A DNA stretch of 64,000 nucleotides from Oscillospiraceae bacterium (GTDB lineage Bacteria > Bacillota > Clostridia > Oscillospirales > Ruminococcaceae), in the NCBI GenBank assembly GCA_017847835.1, contig JAGASH010000005.1:186001-250000 (forward strand), written 5' to 3'. Position 1 is the stretch's first letter, and each line of letters begins with the position of its first letter. A program made the position numbers and the translations under genes. A model generated the notes under the pieces. That model searched no databases and was not told where the DNA came from. It saw only the letters and a list, made by a program, of their open reading frames with translations. Positions 16,149-25,454 of this stretch are shown here, piece after piece.

Positions 16149-16748
16149 TTACTTCTCCTCGCGGGAATTGTAAACCTTATCGATAAGTCCGTATTCAAGC
16201 GCTTCCTGAGCAGTCATAAAGTTATCGCGCTCGGTGTCCTTGCAGATAATATCATAGTCCTTGCCTGTGTTTTCGCTTAAAATACGGTTCAGTCTTTCCT
16301 TGGTACGCTGGAGATAATTCGAGCGAATCATAATATCGGTCACCTGTCCCGATATTCCGCCGCCGGCAATCAACGGCTGATGAATCATAATCTCGCTGTT
16401 CGGGAGGGCAATTCTCTTGCCCTTGGTGCCCGACGAGAGCAAGAACGCTCCCATCGAAGCTGCCATACCCATACAGATTGTCGATACATCACACTTGATA
16501 TACTGCATTGTGTCATAAATCGCCATTCCGTCGGAAACCGAACCGCCGGGGCTGTTGATATACAGGAAAATATCTTTATCGGGGTCCTGTCCCTCGAGAT
16601 AAAGGAGCTGCGCTACGACAACGCTTGCCGTTGCGGCATTAACCTCATCGTGCAAAAGAATTATTCTGTCATTCAGCAGTCTGGAGAAAATGTCATAGGA
16701 ACGTTCTCCGTGGCTGCTCTGCTCAACAACATAAGGGATATAAGCCAT
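16149..16748 (-). CDS. clpP: ATP-dependent Clp protease proteolytic subunit ClpP
   Basis: A 199-residue serine protease of normal ClpP length. The catalytic triad is Ser98 ([10 protein letters not shown]), His123 (EIMIHQP) and Asp171 (KDTERDNF). The start [20 protein letters not shown] is typical. It forms the tetradecameric chamber used by ClpX. Gene order tig-clpP-clpX is the classical one. Confidence 0.98.
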   Translation of the reverse strand: MAYIPYVVEQSSHGERSYDIFSRLLNDRIILLHDEVNAATASVVVAQLLYLEGQDPDKDIFLYINSPGGSVSDGMAIYDTMQYIKCDVSTICMGMAASMGAFLLSSGTKGKRIALPNSEIMIHQPLIAGGGISGQVTDIMIRSNYLQRTKERLNRILSENTGKDYDIICKDTERDNFMTAQEALEYGLIDKVYNSREEK

Positions 16749-16777
16749 TTTACAAGCTCCTTTCGGGACAATGGGAA

Positions 16778-18061
16778 TTATTCTTTAACTTCCTCGATAT
16801 CAGCGCTGTCCTTGACAATTTCAAGCGCCTTTTCGATTTTGATGTCGGTTGTGAGAGTGTCAACGGGAATTGCTGCCTTGACCTGCTCAACTTCCATTTT
16901 GTACTGCTCTGCGAGGTCTGCATATTCCTTGTCGAGGTCTTCCTGAGAAACGACAACATTTTCAAGGTCAGCAATCTTTGCAAGAGCGAGGCGAAGCTCA
17001 ACCTGACGCTTTGCAGGCTCTCTGAAATTAGCGCGGAACTGACCCATAGTCATACCTGTGTACTTGAGGTAATCCTTGATGTCAATGCGGGTTCTGGAAA
17101 CCCACTCGCGTGCGATTTCATCAATACGGCGCTCGTACATAACCTCGGGAATTTCAGCCTTCATCTTGCCGAGCATTTCATCCATAAGAGCGTTGTCAGC
17201 AGCGTCAGCAGCCTCGTCAGCATACTGCTTTTCAAGCTTCTCGCGGATTTCAGCCTTCAGCTCGTCAACGGTGTCCTTCTCGGAAACGTCCTTAACGAAA
17301 TCATCGTCAAGCTCGGGCATATCCTTAGCCTTAATCTCGTGCAGCTTGCACTTGAAAACAGCGGGCTTGCCCTTGAGATTTTCTGCCTGATAATCCTCGG
17401 GGAAGGTTACGTTTACATCGAAATCATCGCCGACATTCTTGCCGATAATCTGCTCCTCGAAGCCGGGAATGAAAGTGTGAGAGCCGATTTCAAGCGGGAA
17501 CTTCTCGCCCTTGCCGCCCTCGAAAGCAACATCATCAACAAAGCCCTCGAAGTCGATAACCGCAGTATCGCCTTCCTGAACTGCTCTGCCCTCAACGGTT
17601 ACAATTCTTGCAACCTTTTCGCGCATCTTGTTGATTTCCTCGTCAACAACCTCGTCGGTTACAGTCTTGACGGTTTTCTTTACCTTTATTCCCTTATAAT
17701 CGGAAATTTCAACCTCGGGCTTGGTGATAAAATCAGCCTTCATCGAAACGCCGTTTTCCTTGCTTACGTCGGTAACGTCGGTGTTCTGAACGTCTATAAC
17801 GTCAAGACCGGTCTTTTCAACGATTTCCTCGATGTTGTGGTTGTAGAGATAGTTTACAGCGTCCTCAAAGAAAACATTTGCGCCGTAATGAGTTTCGATA
17901 ACCTTTCTCGGAGCCTTGCCCTTGCGGAAGCCCGGAACGGTGATTTTAGACTTCTGCTGATTGTAAGCGGTGCTGATAGCCGCCTCAAACTCCTCTGCGC
18001 TGAACTTGAATTCAACCGCATAAGTATTGGTTGCCGTGTTATTCTGAGATACAATTTCCAT
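16778..18061 (-). CDS. tig: Trigger factor (ribosome-associated chaperone, FKBP-type prolyl isomerase)
   Basis: A 427-residue three-domain chaperone. The N-terminal ribosome-binding signature [13 protein letters not shown] is at residues 45-57, an FKBP-like domain follows ([16 protein letters not shown] and [15 protein letters not shown]), then a long helical C-terminal domain rich in charged residues. It binds nascent chains at the exit tunnel. It lies 29 nt upstream of clpP and about 50 nt after the metallophosphoesterase gene, with the ribosome site AAGGAAGG. Confidence 0.97.
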   Translation of the reverse strand: MEIVSQNNTATNTYAVEFKFSAEEFEAAISTAYNQQKSKITVPGFRKGKAPRKVIETHYGANVFFEDAVNYLYNHNIEEIVEKTGLDVIDVQNTDVTDVSKENGVSMKADFITKPEVEISDYKGIKVKKTVKTVTDEVVDEEINKMREKVARIVTVEGRAVQEGDTAVIDFEGFVDDVAFEGGKGEKFPLEIGSHTFIPGFEEQIIGKNVGDDFDVNVTFPEDYQAENLKGKPAVFKCKLHEIKAKDMPELDDDFVKDVSEKDTVDELKAEIREKLEKQYADEAADAADNALMDEMLGKMKAEIPEVMYERRIDEIAREWVSRTRIDIKDYLKYTGMTMGQFRANFREPAKRQVELRLALAKIADLENVVVSQEDLDKEYADLAEQYKMEVEQVKAAIPVDTLTTDIKIEKALEIVKDSADIEEVKE

Positions 18062-18113
18062 TTTGCTAGTCCTTCCTTGTTATTAATCGGTAGCTTTGCT
18101 CCCGTAATTTACT

Positions 18114-18800
18114 TTAATTCACCGCAACGGGGTCAAAACCGACACCGTCTGCGGAAACCAATCTGTACATCACACCATCACGCTCGCAGTTGAGCGCGCC
18201 TCTTATTGCACTTCCGTGAAGATGAGCGTAAAAACAGCGCTTCACGCCGTATTTATGCAGAACTTCCGTTAGCAACGCGTTTTCTTCCGTGCCGTAAATC
18301 GGCGGGTAATGAATAAATGCCACAAGCTCTCCACCGAGCTTTTTTCCCGCCTGAAGCGACGCTTCAAGCCGTCCCGCTTCACGGTTCATCACCTTCAGGT
18401 CAGCCACTTCACCGTTTTCGCGTATCCACCCGCGCGTTCCGCAGATTGAAATACCCTCGATAAGATAAGCGTTGTTGAACAGGAAATCTATGCTTGTAAA
18501 GCCGTTTTCCGTCACGAAATTCGTGATTTTGTTCATCGTTGACCACCACAAATCGTGGTTACCCTTTACAAGAATTTTCCGTCCGTTCAGCTCTTTGTGG
18601 ATAAACTCCAAATCCTTGAAGCTGTCCTCCAGCTTCAGCGCCCAGCTATGGTCGCCGAGCAAAATCACGGTGTCGTTTTCGGTTATCTTGGAGTTCCAGT
18701 TTTCCTTCAAGCGTTCAACGTGATTTGTCCAGCCCGAGAAAATATCCATCGGCTTATCACACCCGAGTGAAAGGTGAAGGTCGCCAATCGTGTAAATCAT
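18114..18800 (-). CDS. Metallophosphoesterase
   Basis: A 228-residue calcineurin-like phosphoesterase. The five metal-binding blocks are visible: GDLHL, ILLGDHSWA, VKGNHDLWW, IHYPPIY and CFYAHLHG. Substrate is not evident; members include nucleotide and protein phosphatases. Its start codon overlaps the stop of thrC by 4 nt, so the two are translationally coupled. Confidence 0.92.
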   Translation of the reverse strand: MIYTIGDLHLSLGCDKPMDIFSGWTNHVERLKENWNSKITENDTVILLGDHSWALKLEDSFKDLEFIHKELNGRKILVKGNHDLWWSTMNKITNFVTENGFTSIDFLFNNAYLIEGISICGTRGWIRENGEVADLKVMNREAGRLEASLQAGKKLGGELVAFIHYPPIYGTEENALLTEVLHKYGVKRCFYAHLHGSAIRGALNCERDGVMYRLVSADGVGFDPVAVN

Positions 18801-20290
18801 CTGTCTTTAAGGAAATCCAGAACCACGCCGCTCATATTCTGCTTTTCGGCGCAGTCTGTAAATCTGATTGCCTTATTCTTTGTAGCGGCAAGGGGTGCAG
18901 GAATTTTTGTTCCCGTTTTAGCCTCAAGCTTGTCGATAATGTCGAACTCGTCGCCATCTGCGTTTCCGCCTACAGCCTCATAAACGGCTCTCACGAACTT
19001 GTAGGGGTTCGCGGTAGACGCGATGATAGTCTTGGTGTTGTCGCCGGTCTTTGCCTTGTAGTCCTCGTAAACCTTGACAGCAACCGCAGTGTGCGTGTCG
19101 AGCAGATAGTGCTCGTCGTCAAAGGTTTTGCGGATTGTCGCCTTGGTTTCGTCGTCCGAGGTGCATCCCGCGAAGAACAGCTCTCCGAGCTTGCTCTTAA
19201 CATCGTCGTTTACCTCGTATTTGCCGTCGGTTTTGAGCTTTCCGAACCAGTCGTTAATCAACGCGTCATTTTCACCCGTGAGATGATAAAGCATTCTCTC
19301 GAGATTAGACGAAATAAGAATATCCATCGACGGGGAAACGGTCGTGTAGAACTTTCTGTTTCTGTCGTAAACACCCGTGTTAATGAAGTCGGTGAGGACG
19401 TTGTTGCTGTTTGACGCACAAATCAGCTTGTTTACGGGAATTCCCATTCTCTTAGCATAGTAAGCTGCGAGGATATTGCCGAAATTGCCCGTCGGGACAA
19501 CTATGTTCACCTTTTCGCCGAACTCGATTTCCTTATCGGCAACAAGCTGTACATAAGTAGATACATAGTAAACAATCTGCGGTGCAAGTCTGCCCCAGTT
19601 AATCGAATTTGCGCTCGACAAGAGAATGTTCTGCTTTGCAAGCTTCTCCTCGATTTCCTTATCGGTAAAAATCGCCTTAACGCCGTTCTGGCAGTCGTCA
19701 AAGTTACCCTTAACCGCGCAGACGTTTACGTTATTGCCTTCCTGAGTGGTCATCTGGCGCTTCTGCATAGGAGAAACACCGTCCTCGGGATAGAAAACAC
19801 TGATTGATGTGCCGTCAACGTCCTTGAAGCCCTCGAGAGCAGCCTTTCCGGTATCGCCGGACGTTGCCACGAGAATTGCGATATGCTTGCCGTCAACGGT
19901 CTTTTTCGCGGAGGTTGTCAGCAGGTACGGCAAAATCTGAAGCGCCATATCCTTGAACGCGCAGGTAGGTCCGTGCCACAGTTCAAGAATGTACTTGCCG
20001 CCGTTCAGCTTAGTGATTTCGGCAATGTTGTTGGTGTCGAAATTCTTGTCGTTATATGCGCTCTCAACGCAGTGACGAAGCTCTTCCTCGGTAAAATCGG
20101 TGAGGAACTTCGAGAAAACCGCGTATGCGCGCTCCGTGTAGGTTTTACCGCAAAGCGATTTGATTTCTTCCTCGGTGAACGCGGGAATATTCTCGGGGAT
20201 ATAAAGTCCGCCCTCATCGGAAAGTCCCTTTACAATAGCGTTCGCGCTCGATACCTTGAGCGAAGAATTTCTTGTGCTCGCGTAATTCAT
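18797..20290 (-). CDS. thrC: Threonine synthase
   Basis: A 497-residue PLP enzyme of the long threonine synthase class. It converts O-phosphohomoserine to threonine. The N-terminal MNYASTRNSS and DEGGLYIPE segments are typical. The PLP lysine is in HGPTCAFKDMA and the phosphate-binding loop in PTGNFGNILAAYYAKRMG. No homoserine kinase gene is adjacent. It sits in the long minus-strand run between yraN and the phosphoesterase. Confidence 0.97.
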   Translation of the reverse strand: MNYASTRNSSLKVSSANAIVKGLSDEGGLYIPENIPAFTEEEIKSLCGKTYTERAYAVFSKFLTDFTEEELRHCVESAYNDKNFDTNNIAEITKLNGGKYILELWHGPTCAFKDMALQILPYLLTTSAKKTVDGKHIAILVATSGDTGKAALEGFKDVDGTSISVFYPEDGVSPMQKRQMTTQEGNNVNVCAVKGNFDDCQNGVKAIFTDKEIEEKLAKQNILLSSANSINWGRLAPQIVYYVSTYVQLVADKEIEFGEKVNIVVPTGNFGNILAAYYAKRMGIPVNKLICASNSNNVLTDFINTGVYDRNRKFYTTVSPSMDILISSNLERMLYHLTGENDALINDWFGKLKTDGKYEVNDDVKSKLGELFFAGCTSDDETKATIRKTFDDEHYLLDTHTAVAVKVYEDYKAKTGDNTKTIIASTANPYKFVRAVYEAVGGNADGDEFDIIDKLEAKTGTKIPAPLAATKNKAIRFTDCAEKQNMSGVVLDFLKDR

Positions 20291-20304
20291 TGTCTGTCAT
20301 CCTT

Positions 20305-20691
20305 TCAATTTACGGTGTAAATTCCGTCGGCTGTGAAAGCGTCCTCGTAAATTTCTATTCTTGTAATATGCGGAAACTCACCGCGAGTGAACTCAACCTC
20401 GGCAATATCATACCTCGGCTGCAGGCTCGTCGGGTTTTCCGAAAGCCACGCGTCCGCCGTCAGCACGATTTTCTTTTGCTTTGTGAAATTCACCGCTTCA
20501 AGCCCCGAAACCATACTGCGCATTTTTCGCGCTTTTACCTCGGTGAAAACGACAAAACCGTCGATTTCGGAAATTATGTCGATTTCGCCGACGCGTTTAT
20601 GGAAATTTCTCGCGATTATTTTGTATCCGCGACGTTTCAGTTCCTCGCAGACCGCGTCCTCGCCAAGCCTTCCCTTTTCTATTTTATCCAT
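20305..20691 (-). CDS. yraN: YraN family protein (UPF0102, nuclease-like fold)
   Basis: A 128-residue protein with the restriction-endonuclease-like core of the UPF0102 family: GRLGEDAVCEELKRRGYKIIARN, then GEIDIISEIDGFVVFTEVKAR, holding the D-x(n)-E-x-K residues. Role unresolved. Its start overlaps the 3' end of rnhB by 8 nt, a common pairing in Firmicutes. Confidence 0.93.
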   Translation of the reverse strand: MDKIEKGRLGEDAVCEELKRRGYKIIARNFHKRVGEIDIISEIDGFVVFTEVKARKMRSMVSGLEAVNFTKQKKIVLTADAWLSENPTSLQPRYDIAEVEFTRGEFPHITRIEIYEDAFTADGIYTVN

Positions 20692-21340
20692 TTTTAATGT
20701 GCTTTTTCAAAAAGCTCTTTCTGTGAATGGGGCAAATCCCATACTCGTCAATCGCGGCATAGTGCGCTTTCGTGCCGTAGCCCGCGTGCCTTTCAAAGCC
20801 GTACTGCGGATATATCTCCGACTGCTTTTTCATATATCGGTCACGCGAAACCTTCGCCAGAATTGACGCTGCTCCGATTGCCTCGCTTCGTGCGTCGCCG
20901 TGCTTCAAATTCTTGACAAGCCCGTCGATTTCCGGCAGCACATCTCCGTCAACCAGCACAATTCCCGCATTCACCGAAAGCTGCTCATACGCTCTTTTCA
21001 TCGCAAGAAGCGCAGCCGAGAGAATATCGGTCTGTTCGATTTCCTCAACCGTTGCCACTCCGATACCGAAAGAAAGCGCTTTCGCCGTGATTTCCTCAAA
21101 AAGCAGCTCGCGCTTTTTCTCGGAGAGCTTTTTGCTGTCGTTTATCCCGTCAATCGGATTATTCGGGTCAAGTATAACCGCAGCCGCGTAAACATCGCCT
21201 GCAAGCGGTCCTCTGCCCGCCTCGTCAATTCCGCAGACTGTCCCGTATTTCCCGGAAACAATTCTGTCGAATTCGCGAAGTGAAACCTCGCCGCATTCAA
21301 TCACAAGCTGAGTTGCCTCGCTTTTCTGATGTTTGCTCAT
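20684..21340 (-). CDS. rnhB: Ribonuclease HII
   Basis: A 218-residue enzyme that removes ribonucleotides from DNA-RNA hybrids. The catalytic DE is in VCGIDEAGRGPLAG, the third Asp in VLVDGD and the last in ARSEAIGAASILAKVSRDRYM. The C-terminal HPGYG-type motif reads HAGYGTKAH. It lies 3 nt after rbgA and overlaps yraN. Confidence 0.97.
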   Translation of the reverse strand: MSKHQKSEATQLVIECGEVSLREFDRIVSGKYGTVCGIDEAGRGPLAGDVYAAAVILDPNNPIDGINDSKKLSEKKRELLFEEITAKALSFGIGVATVEEIEQTDILSAALLAMKRAYEQLSVNAGIVLVDGDVLPEIDGLVKNLKHGDARSEAIGAASILAKVSRDRYMKKQSEIYPQYGFERHAGYGTKAHYAAIDEYGICPIHRKSFLKKHIKNG

Positions 21341-21343
21341 AAA

Positions 21344-22213
21344 TCACTCCGAAACAGGCGGTTTGTCAAGCGTGATTTTCCCGATTTTTCCGCCGCGAAA
21401 TTCGTCTAAAAGAGCCGCAGCAGCGCGCTCTGTATCGGGTTCTCCTCCCGAAACAAGCATTTTCCGCGCACCAGCAATCTCGACGAGAACGTCCTCCTCG
21501 CCCTTTATCCCGTAGCGAGCCTTCATCAGCTCGGGATAATCCTGCAAAAGAACCGCTCCAAGCGCTCTCGCAAGCGCCTCGGTGTCCATAACCTCGTCTT
21601 TGACAGCTCCCGTAAACGCAAGCCTCTGCGCAACATCCTTGTCCTCGAACTTCGGCCACAGAATTCCCGGCATATCGAGCAGCTCCACGTCCTTGTCAAT
21701 CGTCACCCACTGTTTACCGCGGGTTACTCCGGGACGGTCGCCGACCTTTGTTTTCTTTGAGTTTGCCATTCGGTTGATAAACGAGGATTTCCCGACATTC
21801 GGAATACCCACAACCATCAGCCGCATAGCTTTTCCTATCATACCGCGGGCTTTTCTGCGCTCGGTGAGCTCACGAAGCAGCTTTTTCACGGCAGGCAAAA
21901 ATCTGTTTACGCCTTTTCCGCTGCGGCAATCACACACGATTACGCACATTCCCTGCTTCTCGTAGAATTTCCGCCAAGCCTCGGTTGCCTTTTCATCGGC
22001 GGCGTCGCATTTGTTCAGTATCATAATGCGCGGCTTTTTCCCGCAAAGCTCGTCGATAATGGGATTTCTGCTGCTCTCGGGTATTCTTGCGTCGGTTACC
22101 TCGACAACCGCGTCAACCATTTTAAGGTCAGCCTCTATAAGCCGCCTTGTCTTGGTCATATGCCCGGGAAACCACTGGATATTTCCCGCTTCGTTCTGGT
22201 TATTTACAGCCAT
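21344..22213 (-). CDS. rbgA: Ribosome biogenesis GTPase RbgA (YlqF)
   Basis: A 289-residue GTPase with circularly permuted motifs: G4 NKCDAAD precedes G1 GIPNVGKSSF and G3 DMPGI. The opening IQWFPGHMTKTRRLIEADLKMVDAVVEVTDARIP is the YlqF signature. It is needed for late assembly of the 50S subunit. The start overlaps the signal peptidase gene by 10 nt, and the rplS-lepB-rbgA-rnhB order is the standard Firmicutes one. Confidence 0.97.
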   Translation of the reverse strand: MAVNNQNEAGNIQWFPGHMTKTRRLIEADLKMVDAVVEVTDARIPESSRNPIIDELCGKKPRIMILNKCDAADEKATEAWRKFYEKQGMCVIVCDCRSGKGVNRFLPAVKKLLRELTERRKARGMIGKAMRLMVVGIPNVGKSSFINRMANSKKTKVGDRPGVTRGKQWVTIDKDVELLDMPGILWPKFEDKDVAQRLAFTGAVKDEVMDTEALARALGAVLLQDYPELMKARYGIKGEEDVLVEIAGARKMLVSGGEPDTERAAAALLDEFRGGKIGKITLDKPPVSE

Positions 22214-22902
22214 TTGAATTGTGAAATCGGCAGGATACGCACAAACGCTCTGCCCATAATCAGATTTTTGTCGATAAAGCCGATATCCTCGAGATTACGG
22301 CTGTCGTTGGAAACATTTCTGTTGTCGCCCATTGCAAACACGCAGTTTTCGGGCACGACATAATCCACGTTGCTCTCAATAAAGCCGTTATAGCGCCTTG
22401 TCGTGAGGGTTTTGATGTAATCCTCCTTCAAAAGCTCTCCGTTGCGGTAAACCTCGCCTTTTTCAAAATTTACACGGATTGTATCTCCCGCAACACCTAT
22501 TACACGCTTTATAATAGCCTCGCCGTACATATTCGTGTTTCTGTTTAACAGCTTATCGGCCTGTATAACAACGATATCTCCGAAGGACGGCTCATAAAAC
22601 AGATTTGTAATAAGAACTCTGTCCTTATCTATAAGAGTATCGTTCATAGAAGGGCCATCAACGGTTATCGAACGGAAAACAAACAGATTAAGCAAAAGCA
22701 TTGCCACAACCGCGACAACGACATTATTCACCCAGCCGACAGCTTCGTTAAAAGGACGAGCCTTTTCTTTGCTCTCGCTTATCTGAACGCTCGCGGCAGA
22801 ACTATCCGGATTTTCATCAGCCTCGCCGACAGCATTTTCTGTGCTTTCGACAACGGTTTCGTCCGCCTTTTCCTGTTCAATTTCCTCGTCAAACTCGCTC
22901 AT
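22204..22902 (-). CDS. lepB: Type I signal peptidase
   Basis: About 232 residues from the Met of MSEFDEEIE. Upstream in-frame codons run into the hairpin after rplS and are probably not translated; the Met 11 codons upstream is an alternative start. The first 65 residues form an acidic cytoplasmic tail, longer than usual, followed by one membrane helix. Catalytic Ser is in VDGPSMNDTL and Lys in IIKRVIGVAGD; the box GDNRNVSNDSR is present. It cleaves signal peptides of exported proteins. Confidence 0.93.
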   Translation of the reverse strand: MSEFDEEIEQEKADETVVESTENAVGEADENPDSSAASVQISESKEKARPFNEAVGWVNNVVVAVVAMLLLNLFVFRSITVDGPSMNDTLIDKDRVLITNLFYEPSFGDIVVIQADKLLNRNTNMYGEAIIKRVIGVAGDTIRVNFEKGEVYRNGELLKEDYIKTLTTRRYNGFIESNVDYVVPENCVFAMGDNRNVSNDSRNLEDIGFIDKNLIMGRAFVRILPISQFKWL

Positions 22903-22950
22903 AGCACACTCACTTTTCGGAACTGTTCCCGACATATCCTCTAAAACACG

Positions 22951-22980
22951 TCTAAAGCGGCAGTTTAAGCCGCTTTGGCG
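22951..22980 (-). other. Hairpin between rplS and lepB
   Basis: AAAGCGGC (22954-22961) pairs with GCCGCTTT (22969-22976) over a 7-nt loop. It lacks a good T-run, so it may attenuate or process the transcript rather than terminate it. Confidence 0.5.
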
Positions 22981-23018
22981 CATTTTAAATTCGGGAACAT
23001 CTTGCGTTTAAGATTAAC

Positions 23019-23360
23019 TTAAACCTTGGACTTAACCTTGGCAGCCTTACCAACTCTGTCGCGCAGATAGTAGAGCTTCGCTCTGCGAACCTTACCGTTT
23101 CTAACAACGTCAACGTGGTCAACAGACGGAGAATGTACGGGGAAAACTCTCTCTACTCCGCAGCCGTGTGCTACACGTCTAACGGTGAAGGTTTCGTTGA
23201 TACCGCCGTGCTTCTTTGCAATAACAGTTCCCTCGAACATCTGGATACGGCTCTTGTCGCCTTCCTTGATGCGTACATACACCTTTACGAAATCACCGAT
23301 TTCGATTGCGGGTGCCTGCTCCTTCAAGCTGCTCTGTTCAATGATTTTAAGTGCGTCCAT
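23019..23360 (-). CDS. rplS: 50S ribosomal protein L19
   Basis: A 113-residue ribosomal protein of standard length. Signatures include [24 protein letters not shown] and [23 protein letters not shown]. It sits at the interface of the subunits. It is preceded by AGGAGGAA and a roughly 230-nt structured leader. Confidence 0.98.
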   Translation of the reverse strand: MDALKIIEQSSLKEQAPAIEIGDFVKVYVRIKEGDKSRIQMFEGTVIAKKHGGINETFTVRRVAHGCGVERVFPVHSPSVDHVDVVRNGKVRRAKLYYLRDRVGKAAKVKSKV

Positions 23361-23597
23361 TTTCTTCCTCCTGGATTTTCGGATATTCTTGAAACCGGCT
23401 TATCCGGGCATTTGCAAGGGGTCGTTTCCCCTTATTTCAGCGGACTATCCGTTTTAATGTCACGCGAGCTTTTGCTCCGCGGCATCAACACACATCGGCT
23501 AACATCTCCATTCCGGGCTTTTCACAATATGTGGCTTATCCCGAAACGTCAACACCCAAATATGGGCATAGTTATGCCGACGGATACTAAATGCCTT
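23361..23597 (-). ncRNA. Structured 5' leader of rplS, candidate L19 leader
   Basis: About 235 nt separate the promoter from the rplS start and hold no open frame. In transcript sense there are several local stems: GAGC-aaaa-GCTC near 23471, an AAGGGG/CCCCTT pair near 23420, and GGATA/TATCC-type pairs. Firmicutes L19 genes are known to carry an autoregulatory leader bound by the protein; whether this one belongs to that RNA family needs a covariance search. Confidence 0.5.
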
Positions 23598-23600
23598 ATT

Positions 23601-23629
23601 ATTATAACACTATTGACTAAAAAAATCAA
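23601..23629 (-). promoter_or_regulatory. Sigma-A promoter of rplS
   Basis: On the minus strand TTGATT, a 17-nt spacer and TATAAT; initiation near 23594 gives a leader of about 230 nt. Confidence 0.85.
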
Positions 23630-23691
23630 GTGCTTTTTATTAAAAATTACAATTTTTTAAGTTTTTTTCGCGTGAAATTTTGTTCATCAAC

Positions 23692-24759
23692 TTAAAAATT
23701 GAGATTATTCAAGTATTTTTCATCATATTCGAGCAAAATTTCCTCTGTGATATCCCTTGCATTTCTGGCAATTTTTTCCGCTTGCTCACGGATTTCGGGA
23801 CTTTTCAGGCAATTCTCAATACCGCGAAGCACGGAATTTCTCGCAAATGCCGCTCTCGAAAAACGCTCGGGGACAGCTCCAAGACTAATCAGCGCCTTCA
23901 AGCCGTCGGGCGAGGAAAACGGCTCTCCCGATAGGAAAATCCCGTTTTCGCTGCCGAAAAGTGAAAGAGCCGAGGCGGTTCTTGCTTTATCGGACTGAAT
24001 TGTCCGAACATCAGCCTGCGATATGTAATAATCCTCGCCGATGAAAAACAGGTCGCGGTCGTACATTATCCCGTCAGCATCAACAATTCCCTCTTTGCGC
24101 ATTAAATCGACAGCCATAGACGCTCCGCATGGGCAAATCCCAAGACAATCCGCGTCGTTTATCACCTCGTAAACCAGCGTTTTTTCATCGCGCCGTACCG
24201 TTTCAATCGCTCCGTCCTCTGCGGGCATCCCGCTTTCAAGTCCGCTTCCGTCAAACGCTCCCGTCAGCGGAAACGCCGCGCAAACAAGCTCCTCGCCGCG
24301 TTTTTCCGCAATGCAAAGCGTTTTCCCGAAATCAGCCGCCGTGAATTTTTCATCGGGTATCGTTGTAAGCGAAGCCGTAAAGCGACCGCTTATTCCCATT
24401 GATATAAACGGCGGGAAATAAATCTCGGTATCGGGAGAAAGGTACAAATCGCTTGCCGAAAGCTCTGCGGCAAGGTATTCCGCGACGTGAACATCTGCGG
24501 CTATTCCCACGGATTTCACCGCGGACGCAGGTATTCCGTGTTCCCGGCAAGCCGTGACCATAAGCCGCGGCAAAAGCTCAGCCGAGGATTTCGCGCCGAT
24601 TTCCGTGCCGAAAAGCACGCTCCTCGCGAAAACACGGTTCATCGGCAAATCAAAAAACTCAATCGTAAGACTGTTCTGCGTGATATCACAAGCCGCCGCA
24701 AGCTCAGCGCTGCGCTCGGTTCTCAGTTTGACGTGCCGTGAAGTTATTTTTTCAAGCAC
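23692..24759 (-). CDS. DUF4445/RACo-like ASKHA-fold ATPase lacking the ferredoxin domain
   Basis: About 355 residues from a GTG 7 nt after GGAGG. The protein resembles the C-terminal half of reductive activators of corrinoid proteins (RACo, DUF4445). The late segments GIFLSGEPFSSPDGLKALISLGAVP and FARNSVLRGIENCLKSPEIREQAEKIA match the family, and SVGIAADVHVAEYLA and CLGICPCGASMAVDLM match its sugar-kinase-like core. RACo proteins normally start with a 2Fe-2S ferredoxin domain; none is present here, and no corrinoid protein or methyltransferase gene is nearby. Monocistronic; partner unknown. Confidence 0.72.
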   Translation of the reverse strand: MLEKITSRHVKLRTERSAELAAACDITQNSLTIEFFDLPMNRVFARSVLFGTEIGAKSSAELLPRLMVTACREHGIPASAVKSVGIAADVHVAEYLAAELSASDLYLSPDTEIYFPPFISMGISGRFTASLTTIPDEKFTAADFGKTLCIAEKRGEELVCAAFPLTGAFDGSGLESGMPAEDGAIETVRRDEKTLVYEVINDADCLGICPCGASMAVDLMRKEGIVDADGIMYDRDLFFIGEDYYISQADVRTIQSDKARTASALSLFGSENGIFLSGEPFSSPDGLKALISLGAVPERFSRAAFARNSVLRGIENCLKSPEIREQAEKIARNARDITEEILLEYDEKYLNNLNF

Positions 24760-24795
24760 TTCCCCGCCTCCGTTCATTTACTTTTGTACAGTAAA

Positions 24796-24824
24796 ATTTT
24801 AGCATAATATTTTTCATTTGTCAA
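24796..24824 (-). promoter_or_regulatory. Sigma-A promoter of the DUF4445 gene
   Basis: On the minus strand TTGACA, a 17-nt spacer and TAAAAT. It is divergent from the trmL promoter 13 nt away. Confidence 0.85.
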
Positions 24825-24836
24825 GGCATAATCCTA

Positions 24837-24865
24837 TTGAAAAAATTTTGCAATTGTGTTATAAT
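24837..24865 (+). promoter_or_regulatory. Sigma-A promoter of the trmL-degV-cdaA-cdaR operon
   Basis: TTGAAA (24837-24842), a 17-nt spacer and TATAAT (24860-24865). Confidence 0.85.
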
Positions 24866-24917
24866 ATTAATGTATTGATTTTTGTCAATAAATCGGATTA
24901 GTAAGAAGGTCTGTTTT

Positions 24918-25421
24918 ATGAAGCTAAACATTGTCCTCGCGGAGCCGCAAATTCCCCAGAACACGGGAAATATCGCAAGAACCTGCGCTGTCACGGGCGC
25001 AGCGCTCCACATAATAAAGCCAATGGGCTTTACTCCGACGGACAAACAGCTAAAACGTGCGGGTCTGGATTACTGGCATTTTCTGGATATCTCGTATTAC
25101 GACGGCTTTGACGATTTTTTCGCAAAGACAAACGGCAGCTGCTACTTCTTCACAACAAAGGCGCAAAACCGTTACACCGACGTAAGCTATCCCGACAACT
25201 GTTACATAATTTTCGGGCGCGAGGACGCGGGACTTCCCGAGGAGCTTTTGTTCAAAAACAAAAATTCCTGCGTTCGTATTCCGATGATGCCGACGCTCAG
25301 AAGTCTCAATCTTTCAAACAGCGTCGCTATTGCCGCTTATGAAATCCTCCGTCAATGGGATTTTCCCGAGCTGCAAAACAACGGCTCTCTTACAAAATTC
25401 GACTGGTCCGAGGCGGACTGA
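24918..25421 (+). CDS. trmL: tRNA (cytidine(34)-2'-O)-methyltransferase
   Basis: 167 residues from the ATG following AAGAAGGT. A SPOUT-class methyltransferase that modifies the wobble base of certain tRNA-Leu species. Visible signatures are VLAEPQIPQNTGNIARTC at the N-terminus, FGREDAGLPEELL, and the knot IPMMPTLRSLNLSNSVAIAAYE. First gene of the plus-strand operon; an earlier in-frame start (24882) lacks a ribosome-binding site. Confidence 0.96.
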   Translation: MKLNIVLAEPQIPQNTGNIARTCAVTGAALHIIKPMGFTPTDKQLKRAGLDYWHFLDISYYDGFDDFFAKTNGSCYFFTTKAQNRYTDVSYPDNCYIIFGREDAGLPEELLFKNKNSCVRIPMMPTLRSLNLSNSVAIAAYEILRQWDFPELQNNGSLTKFDWSEAD

Positions 25422-25454
25422 ACACGAAAATATTTTTGAAAGGAAATTATATTT

